63,322 bases of DNA from Streptantibioticus rubrisoli (GTDB taxonomy: Bacteria > Actinomycetota > Actinomycetes > Streptomycetales > Streptomycetaceae), in the NCBI RefSeq assembly GCF_024436055.1, contig NZ_JANFNH010000042.1:1-63322 (forward strand). Reading direction: 5' to 3'. The notes beneath the pieces were generated by a model. That model made no database searches. It was not told the origin of the DNA and saw nothing but the letters and a program-made list of their open reading frames with translations. The position numbers and the translations under genes were made by a program. Positions within the stretch are counted from its first letter, which is position 1; every line of letters begins with the position of its first letter. Below are positions 47,657-55,352 of this stretch, piece after piece.

Positions 47657-47971
47657 TCAGCGACGCTTGGCGTCGGAGGCGATCAGGGAGCGCAGGACGA
47701 CCGCGCAGACGGCGACCGAGGCGCCGGTGATGGCGACCGCTAGGAGCAGGGAGGCCAGGACGGCGCCGAGGACCAGGACGACGGCCGTGCCGCCGCCGAC
47801 GAGGGCGAGCGCGGCGCCGGGGGTGAGCTGGGCCGTGGGCCGGGACGGCGGAGTAGGCGTGGTGGCCGGGGAGATGCCTGCGTTCCGGGTGACGGTGGTC
47901 GGCTTGATGACAGCGGGCGGGGTGGTGAGGCCCGTCGGCATCGGCATGGTGGGGATCTTCGGGCGGAACAT
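47657..47971 (-). CDS. SpdD-like spread protein
   Basis: 104 residues from ATG 47971 with GAGAGGAG upstream. A Pro/Thr-rich N-terminus (PKIPTMPMPTGLTTPPAVIK) is followed by two adjoining membrane segments (GAALALVGGGTAVVLVLGAV, then LASLLLAVAITGASVAVCAV). This fits SpdD-type proteins that help plasmids and integrative elements spread within the mycelium. Confidence 0.8.
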   Translation of the reverse strand: MFRPKIPTMPMPTGLTTPPAVIKPTTVTRNAGISPATTPTPPSRPTAQLTPGAALALVGGGTAVVLVLGAVLASLLLAVAITGASVAVCAVVLRSLIASDAKRR

Positions 47972-47995
47972 GGGTGGTCTCCTCTCGCAGGCGGG

Positions 47996-48151
47996 CTAAT
48001 GGACGAGGGCGTTGATGGCCGGGGCCAGGACGCTGTGGGCGAGGAGGAAGCCGCCGAGAAGGAGTACGGCGATGAGCCAGGCGGGCGGGCGGATGAGCTT
48101 GACGCCGAGGTAGCCGACGACGAGCAGGGCGAGCCAGAGCGGGACCTGCAT
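47996..48151 (-). CDS. Small hydrophobic membrane protein of the transfer operon
   Basis: 51 residues from ATG 48151, with AGGAGA upstream. Two membrane helices (PLWLALLVVGYLGVKLI; WLIAVLLLGGFLLAHSVLAP) separated by RPPA. Gene order and size match small spread proteins between spdD and tra in related elements. Exact role unknown. Confidence 0.75.
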   Translation of the reverse strand: MQVPLWLALLVVGYLGVKLIRPPAWLIAVLLLGGFLLAHSVLAPAINALVH

Positions 48152-48164
48152 GGCGGTGGGTCTC

Positions 48165-48356
48165 CTAGCGGACGCGGCAGCGGTGGGTGCGGGCGGCGAG
48201 CTGGGCCGCGGACTGGCTGGAGTAGTCGGCGGACCAGCCGCAGTCGTCGGAGGTGCAAACAGCTGCGTGCTTGGTCTGGCCGTTGCGGTCGCGGTGCGTG
48301 CCGATCTGCACCGGGCCGATCCGCATCACGGAGTGGAAGTGGTCGCGGGCGGGCAT
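48165..48356 (-). CDS. Mobile-element transfer protein, small
   Basis: 63 residues from ATG 48356 (MPARDHFHSVMRIGPVQIGT), followed by a Cys pair (CTSDDCGWSADY) and a C-terminal HRCRVR. The Cys/His spacing suggests metal binding. Proteins of this type are typical of Streptomyces integrative elements and annotated mobile element transfer. It overlaps the upstream gene by 31 bases. Confidence 0.8.
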   Translation of the reverse strand: MPARDHFHSVMRIGPVQIGTHRDRNGQTKHAAVCTSDDCGWSADYSSQSAAQLAARTHRCRVR

Positions 48357-48553
48357 GTCGGTTGGTCTTCCTCTCGGGTCGTGGCCGGGGCGGGGAAGCT
48401 GGCCCGGATACCGGCGGCGGTGGCCGGGTCGGCGGTTAGGCGAGCCGCTTCCTCGGCAAGTAGGTGGGCGAGAAAGGACCGGTTGGCGGAGGCCATCTCG
48501 CGGGCGCCGTCGAGGTAGTCGGAGGCGGTCAGTTCGGCCGGGTCGCGGGTCAC
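48326..48553 (-). CDS. Small hypothetical protein of the transfer operon
   Basis: 75 residues from GTG 48553, with GAGAGGAAG upstream. Acidic helical first half (ELTASDYLDGAREMASANRS) and a Pro/Thr-rich end. No family recognised. Overlaps the next gene out of frame, suggesting coupled translation. Confidence 0.6.
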   Translation of the reverse strand: MTRDPAELTASDYLDGAREMASANRSFLAHLLAEEAARLTADPATAAGIRASFPAPATTREEDQPTCPPATTSTP

Positions 48554-48573
48554 TGGGCTTCCTCTCTTGCTGA

Positions 48574-49248
48574 TCAGGTGAGGTGGGCGGCGATGGCGTC
48601 GGCGAGTTGGGGCGGGACGCCGAGGCGGGAGCGCAGGGTGTCCGCGTCGATCGGGGCACCGGTACGGGCGCGGTACTCGTCGGCGACCTTGCGGGCGTGG
48701 TCGACCAGGACGGCGGGGACCGGAGGAGCGGGGGCCGGGGCCGGAGATGCGGGGGCCGCGTCAGGCTCGGGCACGGGCTCAGTTGCCGATGCGCGTTCGG
48801 CGTCCGGGGCCGGCTGCTCGACCGGAGACACGACCTCCTCCACGTCCGCGACGGATGTCGGCGGCACCGGCCCCGACTCCGCAGCCGACGAGTGCGCGAG
48901 GAGCGTTCCGCCGAGGAAGGCGAGCGCGGGCCATCCGGCGATGCCGAGGCGGAGCAGGGCGGGCGGGTCGGCCAGATCCAGGAACCCGGCCGTGGCGACG
49001 TTGGCGCCGAGCGAGGCGAACAGCGCGACTAGGAACCAGCACCAGGCCAGCCGAGACGGGCCCTCACTGCGCAGGCGCCGCCAGGCAGCGACCAACAGCA
49101 GGTCGACACTGACCGGGTAGGCCCGCGCCTTCCAGCCGTTCTGTCCCGCAGCGGAGGCCAGGTCGTGCAGGTGGGCGAAGGACAGGGCACCGGCGATGAC
49201 AGCCTGAACTAGGACCGCATCGACACGGAGGCCGTGACGGGGACCCAT
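48574..49248 (-). CDS. DUF2637-type membrane protein of the transfer operon
   Basis: 224 residues from ATG 49248 (TGATG overlap with the upstream gene). The N-terminal half is membrane-embedded (LVQAVIAGALSFAHLHDLAS; PVSVDLLLVAA; LAWCWFLVALFASLGANVAT; GIAGWPALAFLGGTLLAHS), the DUF2637 pattern. Then a Pro/Ala/Glu-rich linker and a C-terminal helical domain resembling a DNA-binding fold (ADEYRARTGAPIDADTLRSR). It is common in pSAM2-like elements next to tra (SpdB-like). Confidence 0.85.
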   Translation of the reverse strand: MGPRHGLRVDAVLVQAVIAGALSFAHLHDLASAAGQNGWKARAYPVSVDLLLVAAWRRLRSEGPSRLAWCWFLVALFASLGANVATAGFLDLADPPALLRLGIAGWPALAFLGGTLLAHSSAAESGPVPPTSVADVEEVVSPVEQPAPDAERASATEPVPEPDAAPASPAPAPAPPVPAVLVDHARKVADEYRARTGAPIDADTLRSRLGVPPQLADAIAAHLT

Positions 49249-49424
49249 CAGGAGTCACCGGGGTAGGCGGGGCCGCCGTCGGGCGGGGGCTCGGGCAGTG
49301 AGACGGCGAGGGACGCGCTGACGGCTTCCACGAAGTCGAGGTCGGCGCCAACCATGTCGGCGTACAAGGCGAGTTGGCCGAGCAGGAGCACGGTCCGGGC
49401 GAAGTCCTCGCAGTTGGGGCACAC
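49248..49424 (-). CDS. Small hypothetical protein of the transfer operon
   Basis: 58 residues from GTG 49424 with GAAGGGAG upstream. It opens with a CxxC (VCPNCEDF), then a helical stretch (ARTVLLLGQLALYADMVGAD) and a Pro-rich tail. The stop overlaps the start of the DUF2637 gene. Family not recognised. Confidence 0.7.
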   Translation of the reverse strand: MCPNCEDFARTVLLLGQLALYADMVGADLDFVEAVSASLAVSLPEPPPDGGPAYPGDS

Positions 49425-49511
49425 GGCGGGGTCTCCCTTCTTTGGGCATGGCGGTGGTAGGGACTTGGCGCGAAGGCGGGTCGCGCCGACCGGTGGGGAT
49501 CCGCGAGGGGC

Positions 49512-50867
49512 TCAAACGGCGGCTGAGGAAGCTTTAGTCAGCGACACGGGAGCGGCAGCCGTGGCGGAGAGGACGGGCCGGAACGGAGCCAGCTCGGGCA
49601 GGTCCGGCGTACGGTCGGCGTGCCGGTTGCAGATGTTCACGGCCTGGCGAAGCGAGGTGTGCGGGGCACGGATGCGGTGCCATCCGCCGGAGGAGTCGCC
49701 CGAGATGGCCAGCCCTCGCATTTCAGCCGGGATCTGGATGGCGGCGAGGACGGCGTCCGGGGCAATGTCGCCGAAGGCCATGTTGGCGGATGTCTCGTCG
49801 TTGACGCGGTGGGCCGTGCGACCGGTGAGCTGGGCGCGGAGCATGGTGATGCCCTTGCCGAGTTCGGAGCCGAAGCGCTGCCCACAGATTTCGAGGTAGA
49901 TGCCGGCCGCGCGGCCGAGCTGGGCGAGGCGGACCAGGGCGGTGATGATGCGGTCCCGGCGCTTTTCCTCCTCCTTGTTGGCGTACAGGGCGAGTTCGGC
50001 CACCTCGTCGACCAGGACCACGACCGGGACCGGGCGCAGTTGATCGGGAAGATCCCAGATGTCGGCGGCGATCTCGGCGTCTGACACGTCGGCAGCGATC
50101 CGTTGCTGAGCCCGGATGACCTGATAGGTGCGCTCCATGCGAACCACGAGCGCGTCGAGTACTTCGGCGGCGGTGTCGGGATCGTCGGCCAGCGCGGAGA
50201 ACCGGCGGGCCAGCGGGAACAGTTCAACCCCCTGCTTGCAGTCGATGCCTACGAGGGCGACGTCCATCGGTGCGAGCCCGGCGACCAAGTTGCGCTGGTA
50301 GACGGACTTGCCGGACTCCGTGGCCCCGAGGGTGAGGGCGTGGGGTATCGCCCGGTAGTCGCGGTAGTGCACCGAGCCGTCCTGACGCAGGGCGACCGGT
50401 ACCCGCATCGGCCGGGTGTCGGTCTTGGCCGGCATCTGCACCCGCTTGAGGACGTCGTAGCCGGTCATCCGCACCTCTACGACACCGGAGCGCAGCTCCC
50501 GCGAGGTCACGCCGTACATCGAGAACGAGTGCCGGAGCCGGTCCGAGGCGGCGGCGATGTCGAAGGCGTCCTGCCCGGGACGGAGCTTGAGCCGCAGGAT
50601 CAAGCCAGTGCGAGTGGGCCGCAGCAGCAGGATGCGCGGGACGCGTGGCCCCGGTATCGGCCGGTTGGTGGCACGGGCGAGAGCGAGCCGCCACCGCGCG
50701 GGCGGCACGGTTAACCCGCACGCGTCCATGACGGAGCTGTACCGGACCAGGACCCGCACCACGGCCAGCGTGACCCCGAAGGTCAACCAGTACCAGGCGG
50801 GTCGCCGCCACCGCAGAAGACCTACGGCGGCGACGACCAGCACCAGGGAGACCGTGAAGCCGGTCAT
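49512..50867 (-). CDS. traSA: FtsK/SpoIIIE-type DNA translocase for conjugal transfer (Tra)
   Basis: 451 residues from ATG 50867. Two N-terminal membrane helices (TGFTVSLVLVVAAVGLL; WYWLTFGVTLAVVRVLV), Walker A TLGATESGKSVYQRNLV (about residue 180), Walker B VVVLVDEVAELALY. It is a TraB-type hexameric pump that moves double-stranded DNA to neighbouring mycelium after binding clt repeats; the clt site is not located. Two bases separate it from the upstream gene. Confidence 0.92.
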   Translation of the reverse strand: MTGFTVSLVLVVAAVGLLRWRRPAWYWLTFGVTLAVVRVLVRYSSVMDACGLTVPPARWRLALARATNRPIPGPRVPRILLLRPTRTGLILRLKLRPGQDAFDIAAASDRLRHSFSMYGVTSRELRSGVVEVRMTGYDVLKRVQMPAKTDTRPMRVPVALRQDGSVHYRDYRAIPHALTLGATESGKSVYQRNLVAGLAPMDVALVGIDCKQGVELFPLARRFSALADDPDTAAEVLDALVVRMERTYQVIRAQQRIAADVSDAEIAADIWDLPDQLRPVPVVVLVDEVAELALYANKEEEKRRDRIITALVRLAQLGRAAGIYLEICGQRFGSELGKGITMLRAQLTGRTAHRVNDETSANMAFGDIAPDAVLAAIQIPAEMRGLAISGDSSGGWHRIRAPHTSLRQAVNICNRHADRTPDLPELAPFRPVLSATAAAPVSLTKASSAAV

Positions 50868-50869
50868 GA

Positions 50870-51226
50870 TCAGGCCGCCTTGGGCCTTGCGGCGGCATCG
50901 GCGAGCGAGGTGACCGCGACCGCGCGGAACGCGATGCCGTGCCGCTTCTGGCCGTTGAAGTCGTTCTCCCAGGGCCGGGCGATCAGCCCGGTGAGCGCGA
51001 CCGGCGTGCCCATGGCCAGCTCTCCGGTGATGCCGGGCTCCGGGACGGTGATGGAGAGGATCTCCACCTCCTCGTTCGCCGCGAACATCACGTCCACCGT
51101 TATCAGCTTCGCCCCGGTCTCGGTGTCGGTGGCGATCTCGCCGGTACGACGGTCACGCACCTTGACCTGCGGAGACTTGGCGACCATCACGACCGCACCG
51201 GCGGTGTCGACGGGAATCTGACGCAC
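50870..51226 (-). CDS. Small regulatory-type protein, SCO3933-like
   Basis: 118 residues from GTG 51226, with GAGGAGTG upstream. Beta-rich (VAKSPQVKVRDRRTGEIATD; LITVDVMFAANEEVEILSIT) and resembling an OB-like fold. In pSAM2- and SLP1-type elements a protein of this family precedes tra. First gene of the long minus-strand operon, directly downstream of the KorSA operator sites. Confidence 0.75.
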   Translation of the reverse strand: MRQIPVDTAGAVVMVAKSPQVKVRDRRTGEIATDTETGAKLITVDVMFAANEEVEILSITVPEPGITGELAMGTPVALTGLIARPWENDFNGQKRHGIAFRAVAVTSLADAAARPKAA

Positions 51227-51257
51227 AGAAATCACTCCTCTATAGATGCCGAACTCC

Positions 51258-51312
51258 GTCACTCATGTACATGAGTGACATGAAGAAGAGTGCCTCACTC
51301 CTGTACATGAGT
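51258..51312 (-). promoter_or_regulatory. Two KorSA-type operator palindromes at the transfer operon promoter
   Basis: A perfect 22-base palindrome at 51258-51279 contains ACTCATGTACATGAGT. A second copy, ACTCCTGTACATGAGT with one mismatch, is at 51297-51312. They lie 32 to 86 bases upstream of the first operon gene and are typical targets of a HutC-type GntR repressor such as KorSA. Confidence 0.82.
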
Positions 51313-51364
51313 CAACCCGCCGCGAAGAGGAACTCCCGACGGGTTGCAGGAAGTTGAGCGGGCG

Positions 51365-52144
51365 TCAGTCGGCGGCAGGGATCCTGTACTCGAAAACGAA
51401 CTGGTCAGCAGCCATGAGCGTGTCGCACACCTCGACCACGAGACCCTCGGTCGTACGGGCCTCACGGATCAGATGAACCACCGGCGCACCCGGACTCAGC
51501 GCCAGCTCCGATGCCTCCGCCTTCGAGGCCGGCCGCGCCTGCAACGTCTCGACGAACTCCGCGAACTCATGCCCGTGGTCTTCGAGTCGGGCGTAGATAC
51601 CACCGCCGCCGGGGTTCTCGGTGAACAGCTCCGGGATTTCCTTCACGACGTCCCAGGGCAGGTACGACGTCGCGGTCTCGACCGGGGTGCCGTTACGGAA
51701 GTAGAGGCGCCGGCGAGCCAGCACCTGCGCACCGGCCGGGACGCCCAGGCGCTGGGCGGCATCCTCGGGCGCTTCCATGGGCCCGATGTAGAGAACGCTG
51801 ACCTTGGCAGCCGCACCGGACTGCGCGGACTCCGCCAGGTAAGCCGCCTGACCGCCCTGCCGGAGCGAACGCCGGAAGCGATCGGAGGAACGGTGCCGCA
51901 CCGGAGGCCGACTCTTCACGATCGAGCCCTTGCCGTGCCGAGTCTCGACCAGCCCACTCGCCCGCACCTCGACCATGGCCTTACGAATCGTCCCGCCGGA
52001 CACGCCATAGCGATCCACCAGCTCAGACTCACTCGGCACCATGTCACCAGGCTTCAGGACCCCCGCCCGGATCTGCTGCACGATCTCATCCGCGATCTGC
52101 ACGTACCGAGGCCCGGATCCGACCCCTCCAGCCGCAGTTCCCAT
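51365..52144 (-). CDS. korSA: KorSA-like GntR/HutC-family repressor
   Basis: 259 residues from ATG 52144 with GGAAGG upstream. GntR winged helix at about 10-75 (YVQIADEIVQQIRAGVLKPG; SESELVDRYGVSGGTIRKAM) and a UTRA effector domain (about 95-255; LARRRLYFRNGTPVETATSY). It silences transfer and replication genes while the element is integrated. The operator copies on both sides support autoregulation and control of the divergent Nudix gene. Confidence 0.9.
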   Translation of the reverse strand: MGTAAGGVGSGPRYVQIADEIVQQIRAGVLKPGDMVPSESELVDRYGVSGGTIRKAMVEVRASGLVETRHGKGSIVKSRPPVRHRSSDRFRRSLRQGGQAAYLAESAQSGAAAKVSVLYIGPMEAPEDAAQRLGVPAGAQVLARRRLYFRNGTPVETATSYLPWDVVKEIPELFTENPGGGGIYARLEDHGHEFAEFVETLQARPASKAEASELALSPGAPVVHLIREARTTEGLVVEVCDTLMAADQFVFEYRIPAAD

Positions 52145-52164
52145 AGTCCTTCCCTGCCTCCTAT

Positions 52165-52180
52165 GCTCCTCTACATGAGT
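52165..52180. promoter_or_regulatory. Degenerate KorSA operator overlapping the Nudix start
   Basis: GCTCCTCTACATGAGT matches 13 of 16 positions of the perfect site and keeps the right half ACATGAGT intact. It spans the ATG at 52175 and lies 21 bases upstream of the korSA start, so one site could control both genes. Confidence 0.6.
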
Positions 52181-52627
52181 CAAGCACAGGAAGCGACGCC
52201 GTCTCCCCTGCACTCCGTATCCGTGGCCGGAGTGGTGGTGCGCGAGGACGGCCGCCTCCTGGCGATCCGCCGAGCCGACAACGGCACCTGGGAACTCCCC
52301 GGCGGCATCCTCGAACTCAACGAGACCCCCGAGGCCGGCGTAGCCCGCGAGGTCCTGGAGGAGACAGGCATCCACGTTGAGGTCGACGAACTGACCGGCG
52401 TCTACAAGAACTTGACCCGCGGCATCGTCGCCCTGGTCTTCCGCTGCAAGCCCTCCGGCGGCACCGAACGCACCTCAAGCGAGTCCACGGCCGTCTCCTG
52501 GCTCACACCCGGCGAGGTCAGCGAGCGCATGGCCGAGGTCTTCGCAGTCAGACTCCTGGACGCCTTGGACGGCAACGGCCCCCACGTACGCAGCCACGAT
52601 GGCAAGCGCCTCATCCCAGCGGGATAA
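52175..52627 (+). CDS. Nudix hydrolase, Pif-like immunity protein
   Basis: 150 residues from ATG 52175 (ATG 52163 possible); the message is short-leadered or leaderless. A complete Nudix box begins at GGILELNETPEAG and continues VAREVLEETGI, so all glutamates of G-x5-E-x7-REUxEExGU are present. The enzyme would hydrolyse a nucleoside diphosphate derivative. In pSAM2 the Nudix protein Pif prevents redundant transfer between donor cells; the same position beside KorSA suggests the same job. Confidence 0.85.
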   Translation: MSQAQEATPSPLHSVSVAGVVVREDGRLLAIRRADNGTWELPGGILELNETPEAGVAREVLEETGIHVEVDELTGVYKNLTRGIVALVFRCKPSGGTERTSSESTAVSWLTPGEVSERMAEVFAVRLLDALDGNGPHVRSHDGKRLIPAG

Positions 52628-52942
52628 AACCTTCTCTCCTTCATCAAGTCGCTCGCTGCGCTCGCTGCACCAGGCGGGCAGACCCCGCAGGGGAAGAACA
52701 CATCGACGGCGCAAGCGCCTACGGTTCCCGGCACCTCAAGGACTTCGAGAAGTCTTCTCACGTCGATCGAAAGGAGCCGCGCACAGCGCGGCGGCGCCGG
52801 CCGGCGTCCGGCGCACGCCCACAAGGGGCGGAAACACGTGCCGGGGCTGGGGGAGCACAGCTTCCACGGCTGACCCACCCGGCACGCCACGCAGCCCACT
52901 CTGAGGTCAAAGACCATGCCTCCGGCGGGGGAGCTCCGACTC

Positions 52943-53146
52943 CGGGATGGCGATCTTGTCGGCGACTGCCAGCCAATTTGTGGCTGAGGTAGGGAGCTGC
53001 CATCCCGCCCGCCGACGCCCAAGGCAAAGCCGAGCAGCCTTGCCCCCGGGTGTCCAGGTCGTTCGTACAGTGGCGCGCTCCACCTGGACACCCGGGGGGC
53101 AAGCCCGCTCCACTACGTGTGGGACGACGGCAGACGGGATGGCAGC
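52943..53146. repeat. Nested palindromes, candidate replication origin of the element
   Basis: Outer arms 52996-53014 and 53128-53146 match at 17 of 19 positions. Inner arms 53039-53059 and 53082-53103 match except for one extra base. A further hairpin (52943-52951 with 52999-53007) encloses CAGCCA/TGGCTG at 52970-52986 and competes with the outer pairing. The whole 52630-53450 stretch carries no gene I can support. Such strand-exchanging hairpins resemble single-strand origins of rolling-circle plasmids; this role is inference. Confidence 0.6.
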
Positions 53147-53456
53147 CGGGACAGGTGTGCTTCCTGCCGGAGACCAGCGGCCGTCAGGTGCGACGACTTC
53201 TGATGGTGCTCCGAGCCCAGAACGGGCTGGCCGCCGGCCAAACTCCCAGTGACCTTCACTTGCATGCTTTCCGCGGCCGAAGAAGCCGCAGCGCAGCATC
53301 ACTGGGACCAAGGTGCAGCAGCACCCTTGTGCCAGTACCTCGAACGAGTGAAAAATACAGTTCCACAGTCTGGATTCACTCCCCAAAGCCTAGCGTCCTG
53401 ATCGGCCGCGGCTGCTCGGCTGTAGTCCAGACGATGGCTAGCGCTCAGGGGGGTGC

Positions 53457-53864
53457 TTGTTGGCGCAGAGCCGTGAACCCCAGGACATACCAGACACCGC
53501 CCGTCTCACTCAGTACGGTGAGAAGCCGCCACTCGGAGAAGGGTTTCGCGACAAGCTGCGGCCAGAGATCGGCGAGACGGAGATGTCGCTGATCTGGGGC
53601 GATCTGGACGCACTGGCTGCGTCATACGTCGTAACCAAAATGGTCCAGCCTGGAGCGGACCGACGGGTAACAACTGCCGGACGGTTACGAGAACGTAACT
53701 TTCAGGTCGTACATTCACCTACCAGGGGGAACCCTCTACATGTGAGCGTCTTCCCGCCTGACATCAGGCCGGGAGAGCCCGCCGACTGGGACGAAGCTAT
53801 GGCCGACCGGTTCAACGGATGCTTCACTGAAGAGGACGCAGCTGGAGGTGACTGGAGTGGATGA
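53457..53864 (+). CDS. Hypothetical protein, first gene of an overlapping pair
   Basis: 135 residues if started at TTG 53457, just after a G-rich stretch; ATG 53583 (MSLIWGDLDALAASYVVTKM) would be a shorter form. Soluble, no signal. Notable segment GRLRERNFQVVHSPTRGNPL, then HVSVFPPD, and an acidic end. Third-position GC is lower than in the core genes. It overlaps the next gene by eight bases, so the two are probably partners. No family recognised. Confidence 0.5.
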   Translation: MLAQSREPQDIPDTARLTQYGEKPPLGEGFRDKLRPEIGETEMSLIWGDLDALAASYVVTKMVQPGADRRVTTAGRLRERNFQVVHSPTRGNPLHVSVFPPDIRPGEPADWDEAMADRFNGCFTEEDAAGGDWSG

Positions 53865-54357
53865 GTCCCTTATGCCCGTATTGGGGAACCTGGCTTGGGC
53901 TCCGTATGCCGCCATTGAACGAGTCGAGATTCTAGACAGATTCAACGGTGTACCCACTCTTGGAGTGCTCAAGGTCCAGGGGAGTGACCACCTGTTCTGG
54001 CGGGCGATGGGGTACGTGCCAGCCCGGATTGCAGTGTGGATCTACGTGCCACTCAACGCAGCCGACGTCGATCACCTCGACAATTGCAGTCCAGCGGATC
54101 TTCTCGAGGGTTTGATCTTCGACTCGCACCGAGAGCGCTACGTGACGGTGGGTGTAGCCGAGGACAACCGACTGTTCTTTGAGCGTGAGTGGCTGTTGCC
54201 AGGGGGGCACGGCCGCCCCCAGCTCAGGAAAGAGCTGCTCAGGTTCTTGCTCGAAGCGCTGATGCTAGCTCGTGACCAGGACTTGCCGCTGAGTCGTCGG
54301 GAGATCGTAGACCGGGCATCGCAAGCAGTGCATGAACTCGCAATCAGCGGAAGTTAG
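53857..54357 (+). CDS. Hypothetical protein, second gene of an overlapping pair
   Basis: 166 residues from GTG 53857, chosen for GGAGG at 53844-53848 (GTG 53848 possible). Beta-rich N-terminal half (RVEILDRFNGVPTLGVLKVQ; ARIAVWIYVPLNAADVDHLD) and helical end (LRKELLRFLLEALMLARDQD). Lower GC3 than the core genome. No known domain seen; a toxin/antitoxin or immunity pair with the previous gene is possible but unproven. Confidence 0.6.
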   Translation: MDESLMPVLGNLAWAPYAAIERVEILDRFNGVPTLGVLKVQGSDHLFWRAMGYVPARIAVWIYVPLNAADVDHLDNCSPADLLEGLIFDSHRERYVTVGVAEDNRLFFEREWLLPGGHGRPQLRKELLRFLLEALMLARDQDLPLSRREIVDRASQAVHELAISGS

Positions 54358-54595
54358 CGCTCTCCCAGTTGCGGTACGCCGTGCCCGAATGCGCTAGAAA
54401 TGACGGCCACTCAGTTGTCGGTGCGCAGCGTCTGGACCAGCAAAAGCGCAGGTCGCGCGCAGCGCCCGTAAGACCCAGGGCAAGAAGACATAGCCCAGCG
54501 ATCAACCCATACCTGGCCGCCTTCTACCGAGCGGGCGTCGTGGTCGCCTAACGAAGCCGCCCCGCTGACCGGCGCCACTCCCTAGACTCCATGTC

Positions 54596-55150
54596 ATGGA
54601 TGGGGGAGTTGCTGCCCTGCTGGGAGCGGCAGTTGGAGCGGTCGGTACCGGCATCGGGGCGTGCCTCGCCTTCGTGGCGTCTATCAAGCAGGCCCGCATT
54701 CAAGCGAGGGCTGAGCATGCACAGTGGAGACGGCAAGTCCGGCGCGACACGTACCTGACCTTTCACGCCCTTGTCGAGGATGCATACAACAGGAACTGGG
54801 ACATACTCGAAGAAATGTCACTCCAAGGGGCGTTGACGCCACCTCACGTGCCCGTATCTCTACATGAAGCAAGACAAATTGCGGGTGCCGAGTTTGAGCC
54901 CATTAGGCGAGCGCGAGGGGCCGTGTATGTCGAAGGGCCGGAAGAGATGCGAGCGCTGGCAGCTGCTTTGGATCAGGCCGTGCATATCGCGCTGGACGAA
55001 GTTGCGCAATTGAAAGCCAGCTCGACGCCAGAAATGGAGGCAATCCATCGAGTGGACGCAGAGTGGCGCGATGTCTTCCGCGGAGCGGATGAGTTCCTCG
55101 CAGCAGCGGCTCAGGTGCTGGATGATCCGGAGCCCACTTCTCCCAGGTAG
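54596..55150 (+). CDS. Hypothetical single-pass membrane protein
   Basis: 184 residues from ATG 54596. An N-terminal membrane helix (ALLGAAVGAVGTGIGACLAF) is followed by a long helical cytosolic domain (KQARIQARAEHAQWRRQVRR onward). Similar proteins are common in Streptomyces plasmids and genomic islands. Function unknown. Codon use is less GC-biased than in core genes. Confidence 0.65.
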   Translation: MDGGVAALLGAAVGAVGTGIGACLAFVASIKQARIQARAEHAQWRRQVRRDTYLTFHALVEDAYNRNWDILEEMSLQGALTPPHVPVSLHEARQIAGAEFEPIRRARGAVYVEGPEEMRALAAALDQAVHIALDEVAQLKASSTPEMEAIHRVDAEWRDVFRGADEFLAAAAQVLDDPEPTSPR

Positions 55151-55180
55151 CCGCACACGCAGGCTCGCTATGGTGCTGAC

Positions 55181-55320
55181 TGGGACCACTTTGGGACCAC
55201 ACGCTACGCACGCGAGCGAACAACGCCAGCTCACCAGAACGGCCTTGCGTGCACCACGTGCTCTCTGACCTGTGGAAACGCCTACTCCCATGATCTGGGG
55301 GTCAAGGGGCTTATAGCTGT
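55181..55320. other. Candidate right end of the integrative element
   Basis: Two TGGGACCAC direct repeats start 11 bases apart (55181-55189 and 55192-55200), followed at 55286-55309 by CCCATGATCTGGGGGTCAAG. The 11-base period equals that of the GTGTCGAA pair near int. Both look like integrase arm sites. No tRNA-Arg 3' end copy is visible here, so the assignment is tentative. Confidence 0.3.
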
Positions 55321-55352
55321 CGGCCAGGACGAGGGAGTCCCTGAGGCTTCCC

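Larger units (their letters stand above)
44384..55320. mobile_element. pSAM2-like actinomycete integrative and conjugative element (right end uncertain)
   Basis: The order int, xis, rep, small spread genes, FtsK-type tra, small regulator, korSA-like gntR and a divergent Nudix gene is that of pSAM2-type elements, which integrate in tRNA genes by site-specific recombination and move as double-stranded DNA through Tra. The left end is the 3' end of tRNA-Arg. I found no second copy of the tRNA 3' end in the window. The right limit given here is a guess based on repeats at 55181-55200 and 55286-55309 and an expected size near 11 kb. Confidence 0.8.

Noticed and set aside
55141-55330. attR copy of the tRNA-Arg 3' end
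   Set aside because: Best local similarity (GCAGGCTCG) is too short and imperfect; no stretch of 15 or more matching bases was found.
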